Notes: a model not told the origin generated them from the letters alone. DNA of 64,000 nt from AP-15 sp963733945 (GCA_963733945.1 CAVTFD010000012.1:1-64000); one strand, 5' to 3'. Counted from the first letter of the stretch, positions 9,995 to 17,671 are shown. Made by a program: numbers and translations.

Positions 9995-10306
9995 ATGAAC
10001 AACGCTGATACTAAGACCGTGCCCGCCCGCTTCAATGTAGGTGACCGCGTTCGCATAAGGGATCTGCCAAATCTATTCTATACTCGTACCCAAATGTATG
10101 TTCGGAACGTGAGCGGGACGATTGCCGCTCGGACCTATGAAGACCTCATCCCCGAAGACGAGGCCTGGAACAGGGACGACGCGCAGCCCGAACAATTTTA
10201 CATCGTCCGGTTTCGGCAAAAGGATCTTTGGGAAGATTACCCACTCGAAAACGATACATTGCAGACAGAATTGCCCGACCGCTGGCTCGAGCCGGTCAGC
10301 GATTGA
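9995..10306 (+). CDS. scnA: Thiocyanate hydrolase alpha subunit (ScnA-like), copy A
   Basis: A 103-aa SH3-barrel protein corresponding to the C-terminal half of nitrile hydratase beta. It matches ScnA of thiocyanate hydrolase as I recall it: FNVGDRVRIRDLPNLFYTRT, then SGTIAARTYED, FRQKDLWEDY, NDTLQTELPDRWLEP. ScnA/B/C form a heterododecamer that hydrolyses SCN- to carbonyl sulfide and ammonia. The protein is shorter than Thiobacillus ScnA (about 126 aa) because the N-terminal tail is absent. Upstream GAGGTGAGGG provides a ribosome site. scnC starts 25 bp downstream. A lone nitrile-hydratase beta C-domain is the alternative reading. Confidence 0.8.
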   Translation: MNNADTKTVPARFNVGDRVRIRDLPNLFYTRTQMYVRNVSGTIAARTYEDLIPEDEAWNRDDAQPEQFYIVRFRQKDLWEDYPLENDTLQTELPDRWLEPVSD

Positions 10307-10331
10307 TCGGTGCAAAGTGGGAGCACAGACC

Positions 10332-11078
10332 ATGCAACAGTCGCGCGATCACGACCATGACGACGGCGCTTACGACCACCCAGCGGCGCCGATGGTCGAT
10401 GAAATTACCGACTTCGAGATACTGGAAATCGCCGTTCGCGAGTTGGCGATCGAAAAGGGCCTGTTCACCGCCGAGGATCACCGGAAGTTTACCGAGTGGG
10501 CAGAATCCATCGGGCCTGCGGCGGGTTCGCGGCTGGTTGCAAAGGCGTGGACCGACCCCGCGTTCAAGGCCCGCGTGCTTGCCGATGCCGTTGCCGCCTG
10601 CCGGGAGATCGGCATCGACTGGACCGAGCCCACCGGCGCCGGCACCCCCAGCGATTACATGCAGTTGCGCGTACTCGAAGATACGCCGACCTTGCATCAC
10701 GTGATCGTCTGCACCTTGTGCTCGTGTTATCCGCGGCCCCTGCTTGGCCATTCGCCCTATTGGTACCGTTCGCCCAATTATCGTCGCCGGCTGGTCCGCT
10801 GGCCGCGTCATGTGCTGGCCGAGTTTGGATTGAACCTCCCCAACGAGGTGGAGGTGAGGGTCGAGGACTCCAACCAGAAATGCCGGTTTATGGTCCTTCC
10901 TGTGCGGCCGGCAGGCACCGAGAATTGGACGGAGGAGCAGCTGGCGGAGATCGTGACCCGCGACTGCATGATCGGCGTTGCCTTGCCCCGGCCCGACAGG
11001 AAGTCAGATGATGTTCGGCCCGTCCATAAGGCCAGTCGGCCGGTCCCTGAGCACCACCAGGCAGAGGCCGGTCAATGA
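10332..11078 (+). CDS. scnC: Thiocyanate hydrolase gamma subunit (ScnC-like, cobalt metallocentre), copy A
   Basis: A 248-aa catalytic subunit homologous to nitrile hydratase alpha and about the size of ScnC. The metal-binding motif VCTLCSC places Cys127, Cys130 and Cys132. The Thr in CTLCSC marks the Co(III) type (the Fe type has Ser), and two of these Cys are normally oxidised to sulfinic and sulfenic acids. The flanks YPRPLLGHSPYWYRSPNYRR and VRPAGTENWTEEQLAEIVTR resemble ScnC more than classical nitrile hydratases. The N-terminus is His/Asp-rich (HDHDDGAYDH), perhaps helping metal delivery (inference). ATG 10332 follows GGGAG; the upstream in-frame extension overlaps scnA and is rejected. 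The stop overlaps the scnB start (ATGA). Confidence 0.87.
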   Translation: MQQSRDHDHDDGAYDHPAAPMVDEITDFEILEIAVRELAIEKGLFTAEDHRKFTEWAESIGPAAGSRLVAKAWTDPAFKARVLADAVAACREIGIDWTEPTGAGTPSDYMQLRVLEDTPTLHHVIVCTLCSCYPRPLLGHSPYWYRSPNYRRRLVRWPRHVLAEFGLNLPNEVEVRVEDSNQKCRFMVLPVRPAGTENWTEEQLAEIVTRDCMIGVALPRPDRKSDDVRPVHKASRPVPEHHQAEAGQ

Positions 11079-11479
11079 GTGGAGAAAGCAGCGAGCCGCC
11101 TGCTGCTGCCGCCAAGCGCCGGGCGGATCTGGCTCCGATCCCGTTGCTCGAGGCCATACGAAAGGAGGATAAAACCTGGGAAAAGCTCGCACCGCGTCAC
11201 GGCGTCACCAATCCCGATCCGCCGTGGAAAGTCAGCCTGTACGCGACCTGCGAGTGTCTCGCGGCCGGCGCGGCTCTTCCGGCGCTGGAACGGCGCCGCG
11301 CGGAGGATCAACTCGGCGAGACCGTGTACAGCGGTACTCCCGCGCCCGAGCAACAGCTGTTGGCCTTGGCCCACATCATGCTCAGCCGCGGGCTGCTGAG
11401 CAAAGAGGATCTCGCCAGACGCATGACTGTCATCCGATCCCGAACTCGAGGCGTGCTAGACCGAAATTCGACAGATTGA
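11075..11479 (+). CDS. scnB: Thiocyanate hydrolase beta subunit (ScnB-like), copy A
   Basis: A 134-aa protein resembling the N-terminal half of nitrile hydratase beta and ScnB. Shared features are SLYATCECLA, ERRR, LGETVYSGTP and the C-terminal helix LLSKEDLARRMTVIRS. It starts in an ATGA overlap with scnC, so translation is probably coupled. Compared with copy B, one extra G near 11450 (CCCGAACTCG versus CCCAACTCG) shifts the frame and replaces the last residues by RTRGVLDRNSTD. The core fold should be unaffected. Shorter than Thiobacillus ScnB (about 157 aa). A nitrile hydratase activator-like protein is the alternative reading. Confidence 0.75.
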   Translation: MSGESSEPPAAAAKRRADLAPIPLLEAIRKEDKTWEKLAPRHGVTNPDPPWKVSLYATCECLAAGAALPALERRRAEDQLGETVYSGTPAPEQQLLALAHIMLSRGLLSKEDLARRMTVIRSRTRGVLDRNSTD

Positions 11480-11497
11480 AACGCGAGCGAGGCTAAA

Positions 11498-11806
11498 TTA
11501 TCGGGCGATATAATTAAGACGAGGCAGCCCGCCCGACGCTTCCCCTCCCCTCTGTACTTCCCGGTTGAGGAACGGTGTCCGAGAAACGTGCCGCCTGCCA
11601 AATTCCTCCCGGAAAAGGACGACATCTTCTTCGCGTCGAAAATAGAGATCGAAGGCGACGACGCCACGCGTCACTGGGACGGGGGAGAAGCCAACCACAT
11701 CAATGCGGCGGTGGTCGAGCCAAACCCGTATGCTGCTCATGAAGTCGCCGAGCGTATCGCCGCGCCGGCTTTTAATGCGTGCGTAAAACCGCGTGGGAGC
11801 ATCCAT
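11498..11806 (-). CDS. Small basic protein of unknown function, copy A
   Basis: A 102-aa Arg-rich protein (MDAPTRFYARIKSRRGDTLG...) transcribed towards scnB. I do not recognise the family; no signal peptide or membrane segment is visible. It is preserved with intact frame in both duplicated units (two or three substitutions), which favours a real gene. It is not obviously a homologue of the P15K activator of thiocyanate hydrolase. Confidence 0.5.
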   Translation of the reverse strand: MDAPTRFYARIKSRRGDTLGDFMSSIRVWLDHRRIDVVGFSPVPVTRGVVAFDLYFRREEDVVLFREEFGRRHVSRTPFLNREVQRGGEASGGLPRLNYIAR

Positions 11807-11970
11807 GTCGCTCTCCTTATTGCCGGTTCCGGCGGGAGCGCACGAATCTCTCAGTCGACCACTTGCCTCATTCCAGAGCGTGGACGATTCGACTAGCCTA
11901 TAGGTTGGCGCACAGCTTGGTCAAAGATTTTGTACGGAACCGCACAACTTAATTCCTACGTCATCCTCTC

Positions 11971-12669
11971 TTACGCGAACAGACGTTCGTACTCGTTCGT
12001 GACAATGCGGTAGCACTCGCACGAGGCGGCTTCCAAGCCATGGCGGTCGATAATGGTGACTCGGCCATGACTGTTGCGGATCAACCCGGCGGCCTTCAGC
12101 GTGCCAACCGCGACTGTGACCCCCGCTCGCCGCACGCCGAGCATCATCGAGAGAAATTCGTGGCCGAACGGCAATTCGTCGCTCGGTGCGCGATCACGGG
12201 CCATCAGCAACCAACGGGCAAGGCGCTCGGGTATAGGGTGTCGTCCGTTGCATGCCGCAGTTAAGGAAACCTGAACCTGGAGGGCCTGGGCGTAGCGGAG
12301 CAGGAGGCCCGAGAGGGTGGTGCTCCGTCCCGCTTTCTCCCGAAATGCGCCTGTTTCAATCCGCAAGGCAGAACCGGGAATCTGCACCATCGTCTCGAGG
12401 GGACAGGCGTCGGCGCCGAGCAGGACCGGCACCCCGACAAACCCTTCATTGCCGATCATCCCCACTTCGATCATGGCTCCCTGCAACGGTTGCACGAGCG
12501 ACACCATCCCTTCCTGGGGGAAATACAAATGTTGTATCGGCGTACCCGGATTTGAGAGAGTCCGTTTATGGGGGAGCGGGACAAGCTCGAGATGCGCTCT
12601 GAGGCCGTCGAGATCCTCCAGCGTCAATGCCAGGAGTAGCCGGTTTGAAATAGAATTTGCGGGAGGCAT
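11971..12669 (-). CDS. Crp/Fnr-family transcriptional regulator, copy A
   Basis: A 232-aa regulator with an N-terminal cyclic-nucleotide-binding-type beta-roll (HLYFPQEGMVSLVQPLQGAM, VGMIGNEGFVGVPVLLG) and a C-terminal winged helix (FLSMMLGVRRAGVTVAVGTL, LKAAGLIRNSHGRVTI). The frame is open to 12762, but ATG 12669 (MPPANSISNRLL) has GGAGG five bases upstream and is chosen. No Cys cluster of the FNR type is visible at the N-terminus, so oxygen sensing via Fe-S is unlikely. It is encoded beside the thiocyanate hydrolase genes and duplicated with them, so it is the natural candidate to control them (inference). Confidence 0.85.
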   Translation of the reverse strand: MPPANSISNRLLLALTLEDLDGLRAHLELVPLPHKRTLSNPGTPIQHLYFPQEGMVSLVQPLQGAMIEVGMIGNEGFVGVPVLLGADACPLETMVQIPGSALRIETGAFREKAGRSTTLSGLLLRYAQALQVQVSLTAACNGRHPIPERLARWLLMARDRAPSDELPFGHEFLSMMLGVRRAGVTVAVGTLKAAGLIRNSHGRVTIIDRHGLEAASCECYRIVTNEYERLFA

Positions 12670-12820
12670 GTGCTCCTCCGAAAAAATTCGGGCAAGAGCA
12701 CACGCATCTCCTAGCCGTCCGCGCCCAAAGGGCGGTTGCGGGCGATAGCCCGATATGGGCACGTCGCGCGCGGATTACTGACTGAACTGCTCGATAAGAT
12801 TGCTGAGGTGAGGGCTCGCA

Positions 12821-13132
12821 ATGAACAACGCTGATACTAAGACCGTGCCCGCCCGCTTCAATGTAGGTGACCGCGTTCGCATAAGGGATCTGCCAAATCT
12901 ATTCTACACTCGTACCCAAATGTATGTTCGGAACGTGAGCGGGACGATTGCCGCTCGGACCTATGAAGACCTCATCCCCGAAGACGAGGCCTGGAACAGG
13001 GACGACGCGCAGCCCGAACAATTTTACATCGTCCGGTTTCGGCAAAAGGACCTTTGGGAAGATTACCCACTCGAAAACGATACATTGCAGACAGAATTGC
13101 CCGACCGCTGGCTCGAGCCGGTCAGCGATTGA
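12821..13132 (+). CDS. scnA: Thiocyanate hydrolase alpha subunit (ScnA-like), copy B
   Basis: A 103-aa protein identical in sequence to copy A; only silent changes are seen at DNA level. SH3-type metal-enzyme subunit with FNVGDRVRIRDLPNLFYTRT. Retention of an identical product in both units argues for recent duplication, sequence homogenisation or selection for dosage. Confidence 0.8.
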   Translation: MNNADTKTVPARFNVGDRVRIRDLPNLFYTRTQMYVRNVSGTIAARTYEDLIPEDEAWNRDDAQPEQFYIVRFRQKDLWEDYPLENDTLQTELPDRWLEPVSD

Positions 13133-13157
13133 TCGGTGCAAAGTGGGAGCACAGACC

Positions 13158-13904
13158 ATGCAACAGTCGCACGATCACGACCATGACGACGGCGCTTACG
13201 ACCACCCAGCGGCGCCGATGGTCGATGAAATTACCGACTTCGAGATACTGGAAATCGCCGTTCGCGAGTTGGCGATCGAAAAGGGCCTGTTCACCGCCGA
13301 GGATCACCGGAAGTTTACCGAGTGGGCCGAATCGATTGGGCCGGCCGGGGGCTCGCGGCTGGTTGCAAAGGCGTGGACCGACCCGGCGTTCAAGGCCCGC
13401 GTGCTTGCCGATGCCGTTGCCGCCTGCCGGGAGATCGGCATCGACTGGACCGAGCCCACCGGCGCCGGCACCCCCAGCGATTACATGCAGTTGCGCGTAC
13501 TCGAAGATACGCCGACCTTGCATCACGTGATCGTCTGCACCTTGTGCTCGTGTTATCCGCGGCCCCTGCTTGGCCATTCGCCCTATTGGTACCGTTCGCC
13601 CAATTATCGTCGCCGGCTGGTCCGCTGGCCGCGTCATGTGCTGGCCGAGTTTGGATTGAACCTCCCCAACGAGGTGGAGGTGAGGGTCGAGGACTCCAAC
13701 CAGAAATGCCGGTTTATGGTCCTTCCTGTGCGGCCGGCAGGCACCGAGAATTGGACGGAGGAGCAGCTGGCGGAGATCGTGACCCGCGACTGCATGATCG
13801 GCGTTGCCTTGCCCCGGCCCGACAGGAAGTCAGATGATGTTCGGCCCGTCCATAAGGCCAGTCGGCCGGTCCCTGAGCACCACCAGGCAGAGGCCGGTCA
13901 ATGA
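13158..13904 (+). CDS. scnC: Thiocyanate hydrolase gamma subunit (ScnC-like), copy B
   Basis: A 248-aa subunit with the same CTLCSC cobalt motif at residues 127-132. Amino-acid differences from copy A are very few (QQSHDHDH for QQSRDHDH near the start, and GPAGGSRL for GPAAGSRL). The DNA around 13325-13380 carries a burst of mostly synonymous substitutions while the flanks are identical, a mosaic pattern. It overlaps scnB by four bases (ATGA). Confidence 0.87.
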   Translation: MQQSHDHDHDDGAYDHPAAPMVDEITDFEILEIAVRELAIEKGLFTAEDHRKFTEWAESIGPAGGSRLVAKAWTDPAFKARVLADAVAACREIGIDWTEPTGAGTPSDYMQLRVLEDTPTLHHVIVCTLCSCYPRPLLGHSPYWYRSPNYRRRLVRWPRHVLAEFGLNLPNEVEVRVEDSNQKCRFMVLPVRPAGTENWTEEQLAEIVTRDCMIGVALPRPDRKSDDVRPVHKASRPVPEHHQAEAGQ

Positions 13905-14284
13905 GTGGAGAAAGCAGCGAGCCGCCTGCTGCTGCCGCCAAGCGCCGGGCGGATCTGGCTCCGATCCCGTTGCTCGAGGCCATACGAAAGGAGGATAAAA
14001 CCTGGGAAAAGCTCGCACCGCGTCACGGCGTCACCAATCCCGATCCGCCGTGGAAAGTCAGCCTGTACGCGACCTGCGAGTGTCTCGCGGCCGGCGCGGC
14101 TCTTCCGGCGCTGGAACGGCGCCGCGCGGAGGATCAACTCGGCGAGACCGTGTACAGCGGTACTCCCGCGCCCGAGCAACAGCTGTTGGCCTTGGCCCAC
14201 ATCATGCTCAGCCGCGGGCTGCTGAGCAAAGAGGATCTCGCCAGACGCATGACTGTCATCCGATCCCAACTCGAGGCGTGCTAG
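13901..14284 (+). CDS. scnB: Thiocyanate hydrolase beta subunit (ScnB-like), copy B
   Basis: A 127-aa protein ending MTVIRSQLEAC at a TAG. This is probably the ancestral end, since copy A reads past it after a one-base insertion. The core SLYATCECLA / LGETVYSGTP is identical to copy A. It is translationally coupled to scnC by the ATGA overlap. Confidence 0.75.
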   Translation: MSGESSEPPAAAAKRRADLAPIPLLEAIRKEDKTWEKLAPRHGVTNPDPPWKVSLYATCECLAAGAALPALERRRAEDQLGETVYSGTPAPEQQLLALAHIMLSRGLLSKEDLARRMTVIRSQLEAC

Positions 14285-14322
14285 ACCGAAATCCGACAGA
14301 TTGAAACGCGAGCGAGGCTAAA

Positions 14323-14631
14323 TTATCGGGCGATATAATTAAGACGAGGCAGCCCGCCCGACGCTTCCCCTCCCCTCTGTACTTCCCGGTTGAGGAACGG
14401 TGTCCGAGAAACGTGCCGCCTGCCAAATTCCTCCCGGAAAAGGACGACATCTTCTTCGCGTCGAAAATAGAGATCGAAGGCGACGACGCCACGCGTCACT
14501 GGGACGGGGGCGAAGCCAACCACATCAATGCGACGGTGGTCGAGCCAAACCCGTATGTTGCTCATGAAGTCGCCGAGCGTATCGCCGCGCCGGCTTTTAA
14601 TGCGTGCGTAAAACCGCGTGGGAGCATCCAT
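14323..14631 (-). CDS. Small basic protein of unknown function, copy B
   Basis: A 102-aa protein, near-identical to copy A (MSNIRVWL for MSSIRVWL, GFAPVPV for GFSPVPV). Intact frame, no recognised domain. Transcribed convergently with the scn genes. Confidence 0.5.
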   Translation of the reverse strand: MDAPTRFYARIKSRRGDTLGDFMSNIRVWLDHRRIDVVGFAPVPVTRGVVAFDLYFRREEDVVLFREEFGRRHVSRTPFLNREVQRGGEASGGLPRLNYIAR

Positions 14632-14795
14632 GTCGCTCTCCTTATTGCCGGTTCCGGCGGGAGCGCACGAATCTCTCAGTCGACCACTTGCCTCATTCCA
14701 GAGCGTGGACGATTCGACTAGCCTATAGGTTGGCGCACAGCTTGGTCAAAGATTTTGTACGGAACCGCACAACTTAATTCCTACGTCATCCTCTC

Positions 14796-15494
14796 TTACG
14801 CGAACAGACGTTCGTACTCGTTCGTGACAATGCGGTAGCACTCGCACGAGGCGGCTTCCAAGCCATGGCGGTCGATAATGGTGACTCGGCCATGACTGTT
14901 GCGGATCAACCCGGCGGCCTTCAGCGTGCCAACCGCGACTGTGACCCCCGCTCGCCGCACGCCGAGCATCATCGAGAGAAATTCGTGGCCGAACGGCAAT
15001 TCGTCGCTCGGTGCGCGATCACGGGCCATCAGCAACCAACGGGCAAGGCGCTCGGGTATAGGGTGTCGTCCGTTGCATGCCGCAGTTAAGGAAACCTGAA
15101 CCTGGAGGGCCTGGGCGTAGCGGAGCAGGAGGCCCGAGAGGGTGGTGCTCCGTCCCGCTTTCTCCCGAAATGCGCCTGTTTCGATCCGCAAGGCAGAACC
15201 GGGAATCTGAACCATCGTCTCGAGTGGACAGGCGTCGGCGCCGAGCAGGACCGGCACCCCGACAAAGCCTTCATTGCCGATCATCCCCACTTCGATCATG
15301 GCTCCCTGCAACGGTTGGACGAGCGATACCATCCCTTCCTCGGGGAAATACAAATGTTGTATCGGCGCGCCCGGATTTGAGAGAGTCCGTTTGTGGGGGA
15401 GCGGGACAAGCTCGAGATGCGCTCTAAGGCCGTCGAGATCCTCCAGCGCCAATGCCAGGAGTAGCCGGTTTGAAATAGAATCTGCGGGCGGCAT
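14796..15494 (-). CDS. Crp/Fnr-family transcriptional regulator, copy B
   Basis: A 232-aa regulator, same architecture as copy A. Substitutions are confined to the N-terminal third (MPPADSISN, LLLALALEDL, GAPIQHLYFPEEG); the C-terminal two thirds are identical. The ribosome site is altered (GGAGCAGCGC instead of GGAGGAGCAC), so expression may differ from copy A. Upstream of the start the two copies differ by indels, so the promoters may also differ. Confidence 0.85.
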   Translation of the reverse strand: MPPADSISNRLLLALALEDLDGLRAHLELVPLPHKRTLSNPGAPIQHLYFPEEGMVSLVQPLQGAMIEVGMIGNEGFVGVPVLLGADACPLETMVQIPGSALRIETGAFREKAGRSTTLSGLLLRYAQALQVQVSLTAACNGRHPIPERLARWLLMARDRAPSDELPFGHEFLSMMLGVRRAGVTVAVGTLKAAGLIRNSHGRVTIIDRHGLEAASCECYRIVTNEYERLFA

Positions 15495-15639
15495 GCGCTG
15501 CTCCGAAAAATTCGGGCAAGAGCACGCGCATCTCCTAGCCGTCCGCGCCCCAAGGGCGGTTGCGGGCGATACACCCGATATGGGCACTTCGCGCGCGGAT
15601 TACGAAGAAGTAAGCAAGGCCGAGCTGATTGAAGGCCTC

Positions 15640-15812
15640 CGATCACCCGCGCGAGCATTAGCATACGTTCGGAATATGGTTGATTCGCCTCTGATAACCG
15701 TGTTCGTTGCTAAACCATTCGAGAAGGTCCGCGTCTGATCGCATCGTGACGTTCGCTTTCCGTCGTGGCACGACCACGCGCGTCCTCCCGGAAAGCCCTC
15801 GTCACCTGGGCC
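15640..15812 (-). pseudogene. Decayed brnA antitoxin fragment
   Basis: The minus strand here is a degenerate match to the intact brnA at 21675-21971. ACCATTCGAGAAGGTC and CATGACCACGCGCG-like blocks occur in the same order with stops and indels between. No BrnT counterpart is left. It abuts the thiolase remnant, the same synteny as in the 21-23 kb region. Confidence 0.6.
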
Positions 15813-15981
15813 GGGGCGATGCCCCGCATCTGCCGCACGCTCTCCTGCAGGGCTGGTCGACGTCGCAGCGGGTGATGCCGGCCTCGGCGCCGGCACCGCC
15901 GAACGCGCGCGAGGAGTGAAATCCTCCATCGGCGTTTCTGCCCTTTCGCCGAAGGCCGGCAATAGGATTAACGCGCTTGCT

Positions 15982-16050
15982 TGTCTTCCCGGCGCAGGCC
16001 GGGACCCATTTCTGCCATGGATATCGGCCTTCGCCGGTATGACGAAGTCG
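15982..16050. repeat. Extragenic palindromic repeat, family B
   Basis: GTCTTCCCGGCGCAGGCCGG followed by GACCCATT and the inverted partner ATATCGGCCTTCGCCGGTAT. Same family as 42312-42381 and 54860-56530. Here it lies inside the thiolase remnant. Confidence 0.65.
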
Positions 16051-16257
16051 TTCTTGACGCTCGGCCGCCACCAGGGATCAAGGCGCCGCCGCCATCGGTC
16101 ACCAGGCAGCACGGCAACTGCCGGAACGGATGGGCGATCGTCCGCGAGTTCAGCACGTCGTTGACGGTGATCGGGTCCTTGAAGGTGGCGCGCGGGTTCT
16201 TACCGGTCCATTCGCGCTGCACGACCGACATCGTCGCCAATTGCTCGTCAGTCTATT

Positions 16258-16341
16258 GCGTCGTTCCCGCGCAGGCGGGAACCCAGGGCTCCGGGGCCTT
16301 GTCGCTCGCCCCTGGGGCCCCGCTTTCGCCAGGGGCGACGA
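16258..16341. repeat. Extragenic palindromic repeat, family A (paired)
   Basis: GTCGTTCCCGCGCAGGCGGG with ACCCAGGG, then the inverted partner CCCCGCTTTCGCCAGGGGCG about 55 bp on. It interrupts the thiolase remnant. Confidence 0.65.
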
Positions 16342-16401
16342 AAAACATCAGTAGCGCATCACCGAGATCGTGAACAAAGTCGGTGGCCCATCGGCCACCC
16401 C

Positions 16402-16444
16402 ACCCCAACCCTCCCCCGCCTGCGGGGGAGGGTTGGGAGGGGGC
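16402..16444. repeat. GGGGGAGGG-type palindromic repeat, family D
   Basis: A stem of AACCCTCCCCC facing GGGGGAGGGTT, followed by GGGAGGGGG. A similar element lies at 39596-39700. Confidence 0.6.
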
Positions 16445-16940
16445 TGCTGGCGAGATTACCCGGCGCGACGACGTTGCGGGCGCGCCCAACGCCGGAGCGG
16501 CCGCTCTCGCCATGCGTGATCAATACCGTCTCGCATAGCCCCGAGGCGATCGCCGCGGACCTGTGGCGGACGTGGATCATGAACGAGCAGCCGTCGACCC
16601 ATTTCGGCGTCAGGCCAAGGTAATGGAGACCGCCACCGGCGTCCGCTGGTGCTGACACAGAGCTTGGGCTCGCCTCTGGTGATGCAAACCCTGGGCGGAT
16701 ATCCGATGGGGCAGTGGCTCCGATTTTTATGAAATTAATCTGACTGTGTGAACTAGTTCACACTCCGCTCTGACGGCAGCGAGTTATTAGAAGAAATGCA
16801 GGCGTAAGTAAAAGTCTCCGTTCACGCCACCGGCGTCAACGTCCCGGCCATTCGTGCTTAACCCGAAATCGGCCGCGGCAACCCGGTCCTCGGGCGAGGG
16901 GCAGACAATCGGGCATCCGAACAGAGGAGACATTACGGCC

Positions 16941-17021
16941 ATGTCTAGGACATTCGATCCCGCCATCTGCGACGTGCTCTTCGTAACGCTTGAGCGACTG
17001 GCGGGGGGAACGGGGTCATGA
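16941..17021 (+). CDS. Possible 26-aa leader peptide overlapping a Crp-family gene
   Basis: ATG 16941 is preceded by a good ribosome site (AGAGGAGA, ten bases away) and encodes MSRTFDPAICDVLFVTLERL plus six residues. The TGA overlaps the start of the regulator gene (ATGA at 17018-17021). The arrangement suggests translational coupling or a regulatory upstream ORF. No homologue is known to me, so the call rests on position and ribosome site only. Confidence 0.35.
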   Translation: MSRTFDPAICDVLFVTLERLAGGTGS

Positions 17022-17671
17022 AGGTCGAAGAAAAACCGCCTTTCGATCCCAAACTGTTTTTGGCTAAGGTCGGCGCCGGAAAAACCAGGACCGAGTTGCG
17101 CAGGCGGCAAATCGTCTTCTCTCAGGGAGATCCGGCGGATGCCGTCTTCTACATCGAGAGAGGCAGGATCGAGCTGAGGGTCCTGTCCCAGCAAGGCAAG
17201 GAAGCAATCCTCGCTACCTTGGGAGTGGGCGATTTCTTTGGCGAGGGATGCCTCGCTAGCCAGCCATTGCGCATGGCGACGGCCGTCGCGGCCGCGGAAT
17301 CCACGGTGATGCGGCTCGAAAAATCGGCAATGATCCCGGTGCTTCGCGATCAGCCGGAATTCTCAGCGCTCTTCATCTCATACCTGCTGACCCGTAACAT
17401 CCGCAGCGAAGACGATCTCGTCGATCAGTTGTTCAATTCGAGCGAACAACGCCTGGCGCGCCTCCTGCTGCGGCTGGCAAATTTCGGCGAAGAGGGAGAG
17501 CCTGAGGCGGTGATCCCCAAGATCAGTCAGGAGACCTTGGCCGAGATGATCGGCACGACCCGGTCGCGGGTCAGCTTTTTCATGAACAAATTCCGCAAGC
17601 TCGGCCTCATCGAATACAGCGGCAGCGTGAGCGTCCACAGCTCACTGCTAAACGTCGTCCTCCACGACTGA
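17018..17671 (+). CDS. Crp/Fnr-family transcriptional regulator
   Basis: A 217-aa protein with a cNMP-binding-like N-domain (RRRQIVFSQGDPADAVFYIE, GRIELRVLSQQGKEAILATL, GDFFGEGCLASQPLR) and a C-terminal HTH_Crp domain (PKISQETLAEMIGTTRSRVS, FMNKFRKLGLIEYSG). It is not closely related to the duplicated regulators at 12-15 kb. It stands at the head of a run of four co-directional unrecognised genes (17.8-21.3 kb) and might control them (inference). Domain and length are normal for the family. Confidence 0.88.
   Translation: MKVEEKPPFDPKLFLAKVGAGKTRTELRRRQIVFSQGDPADAVFYIERGRIELRVLSQQGKEAILATLGVGDFFGEGCLASQPLRMATAVAAAESTVMRLEKSAMIPVLRDQPEFSALFISYLLTRNIRSEDDLVDQLFNSSEQRLARLLLRLANFGEEGEPEAVIPKISQETLAEMIGTTRSRVSFFMNKFRKLGLIEYSGSVSVHSSLLNVVLHD

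Larger units (their letters stand above)
9952..12777. repeat. Tandem direct duplication, unit A (2,826 bp)
   Basis: This segment is repeated head-to-tail at 12778-15602 with offset 2,826 bp, falling to 2,825 after a one-base indel in scnB. Both units begin with CTGACTGAACTGCTCGATAA and end with GCGCGCGGATTAC, so the junction is exact. Most of the unit is nearly identical, but substitutions cluster (for example 10505-10550 and 12490-12760), suggesting patchy gene conversion. Each unit carries scnA, scnC and scnB on plus, and a small unknown gene and a Crp-family regulator on minus. Confidence 0.95.
12778..15602. repeat. Tandem direct duplication, unit B (2,825 bp)
   Basis: Second copy of the 9952-12777 segment, directly abutting it. 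Gene content and order are the same. It is bounded on the right by non-homologous sequence starting GAAGAAGTAAGC. Differences from unit A are clustered substitutions and one single-base deletion in scnB. Confidence 0.95.
15813..16660 (-). pseudogene. Decayed thiolase (SCP-x/acetyl-CoA acetyltransferase-like) with repeat insertions
   Basis: Scattered blocks match the thiolase at 22286-23067 in order. The 3' part (CGCATCTGCCGCACGCTCTC near 15825) is followed by a block near 15860-15930, another at 16070-16245 (REWTGKNPRATFKDPITV), and one at 16340-16390. The N-terminal region at about 16490-16660 reads LGLTPKWVDGCSFMIHVRH and ETVLITHGESGRS. Palindromic repeats at 15982-16050, 16258-16341 and 16402-16444 split the blocks. 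The N-terminal part present here is missing from the copy at 22-23 kb. Not translatable as one protein. Confidence 0.65.

Noticed and set aside
10332..11078. Classical two-subunit nitrile hydratase alpha gene
   Set aside because: The beta subunit is split into two small genes and the sequence blocks around CTLCSC fit ScnC better, so thiocyanate hydrolase is preferred, though nitrile hydratase remains the fallback.
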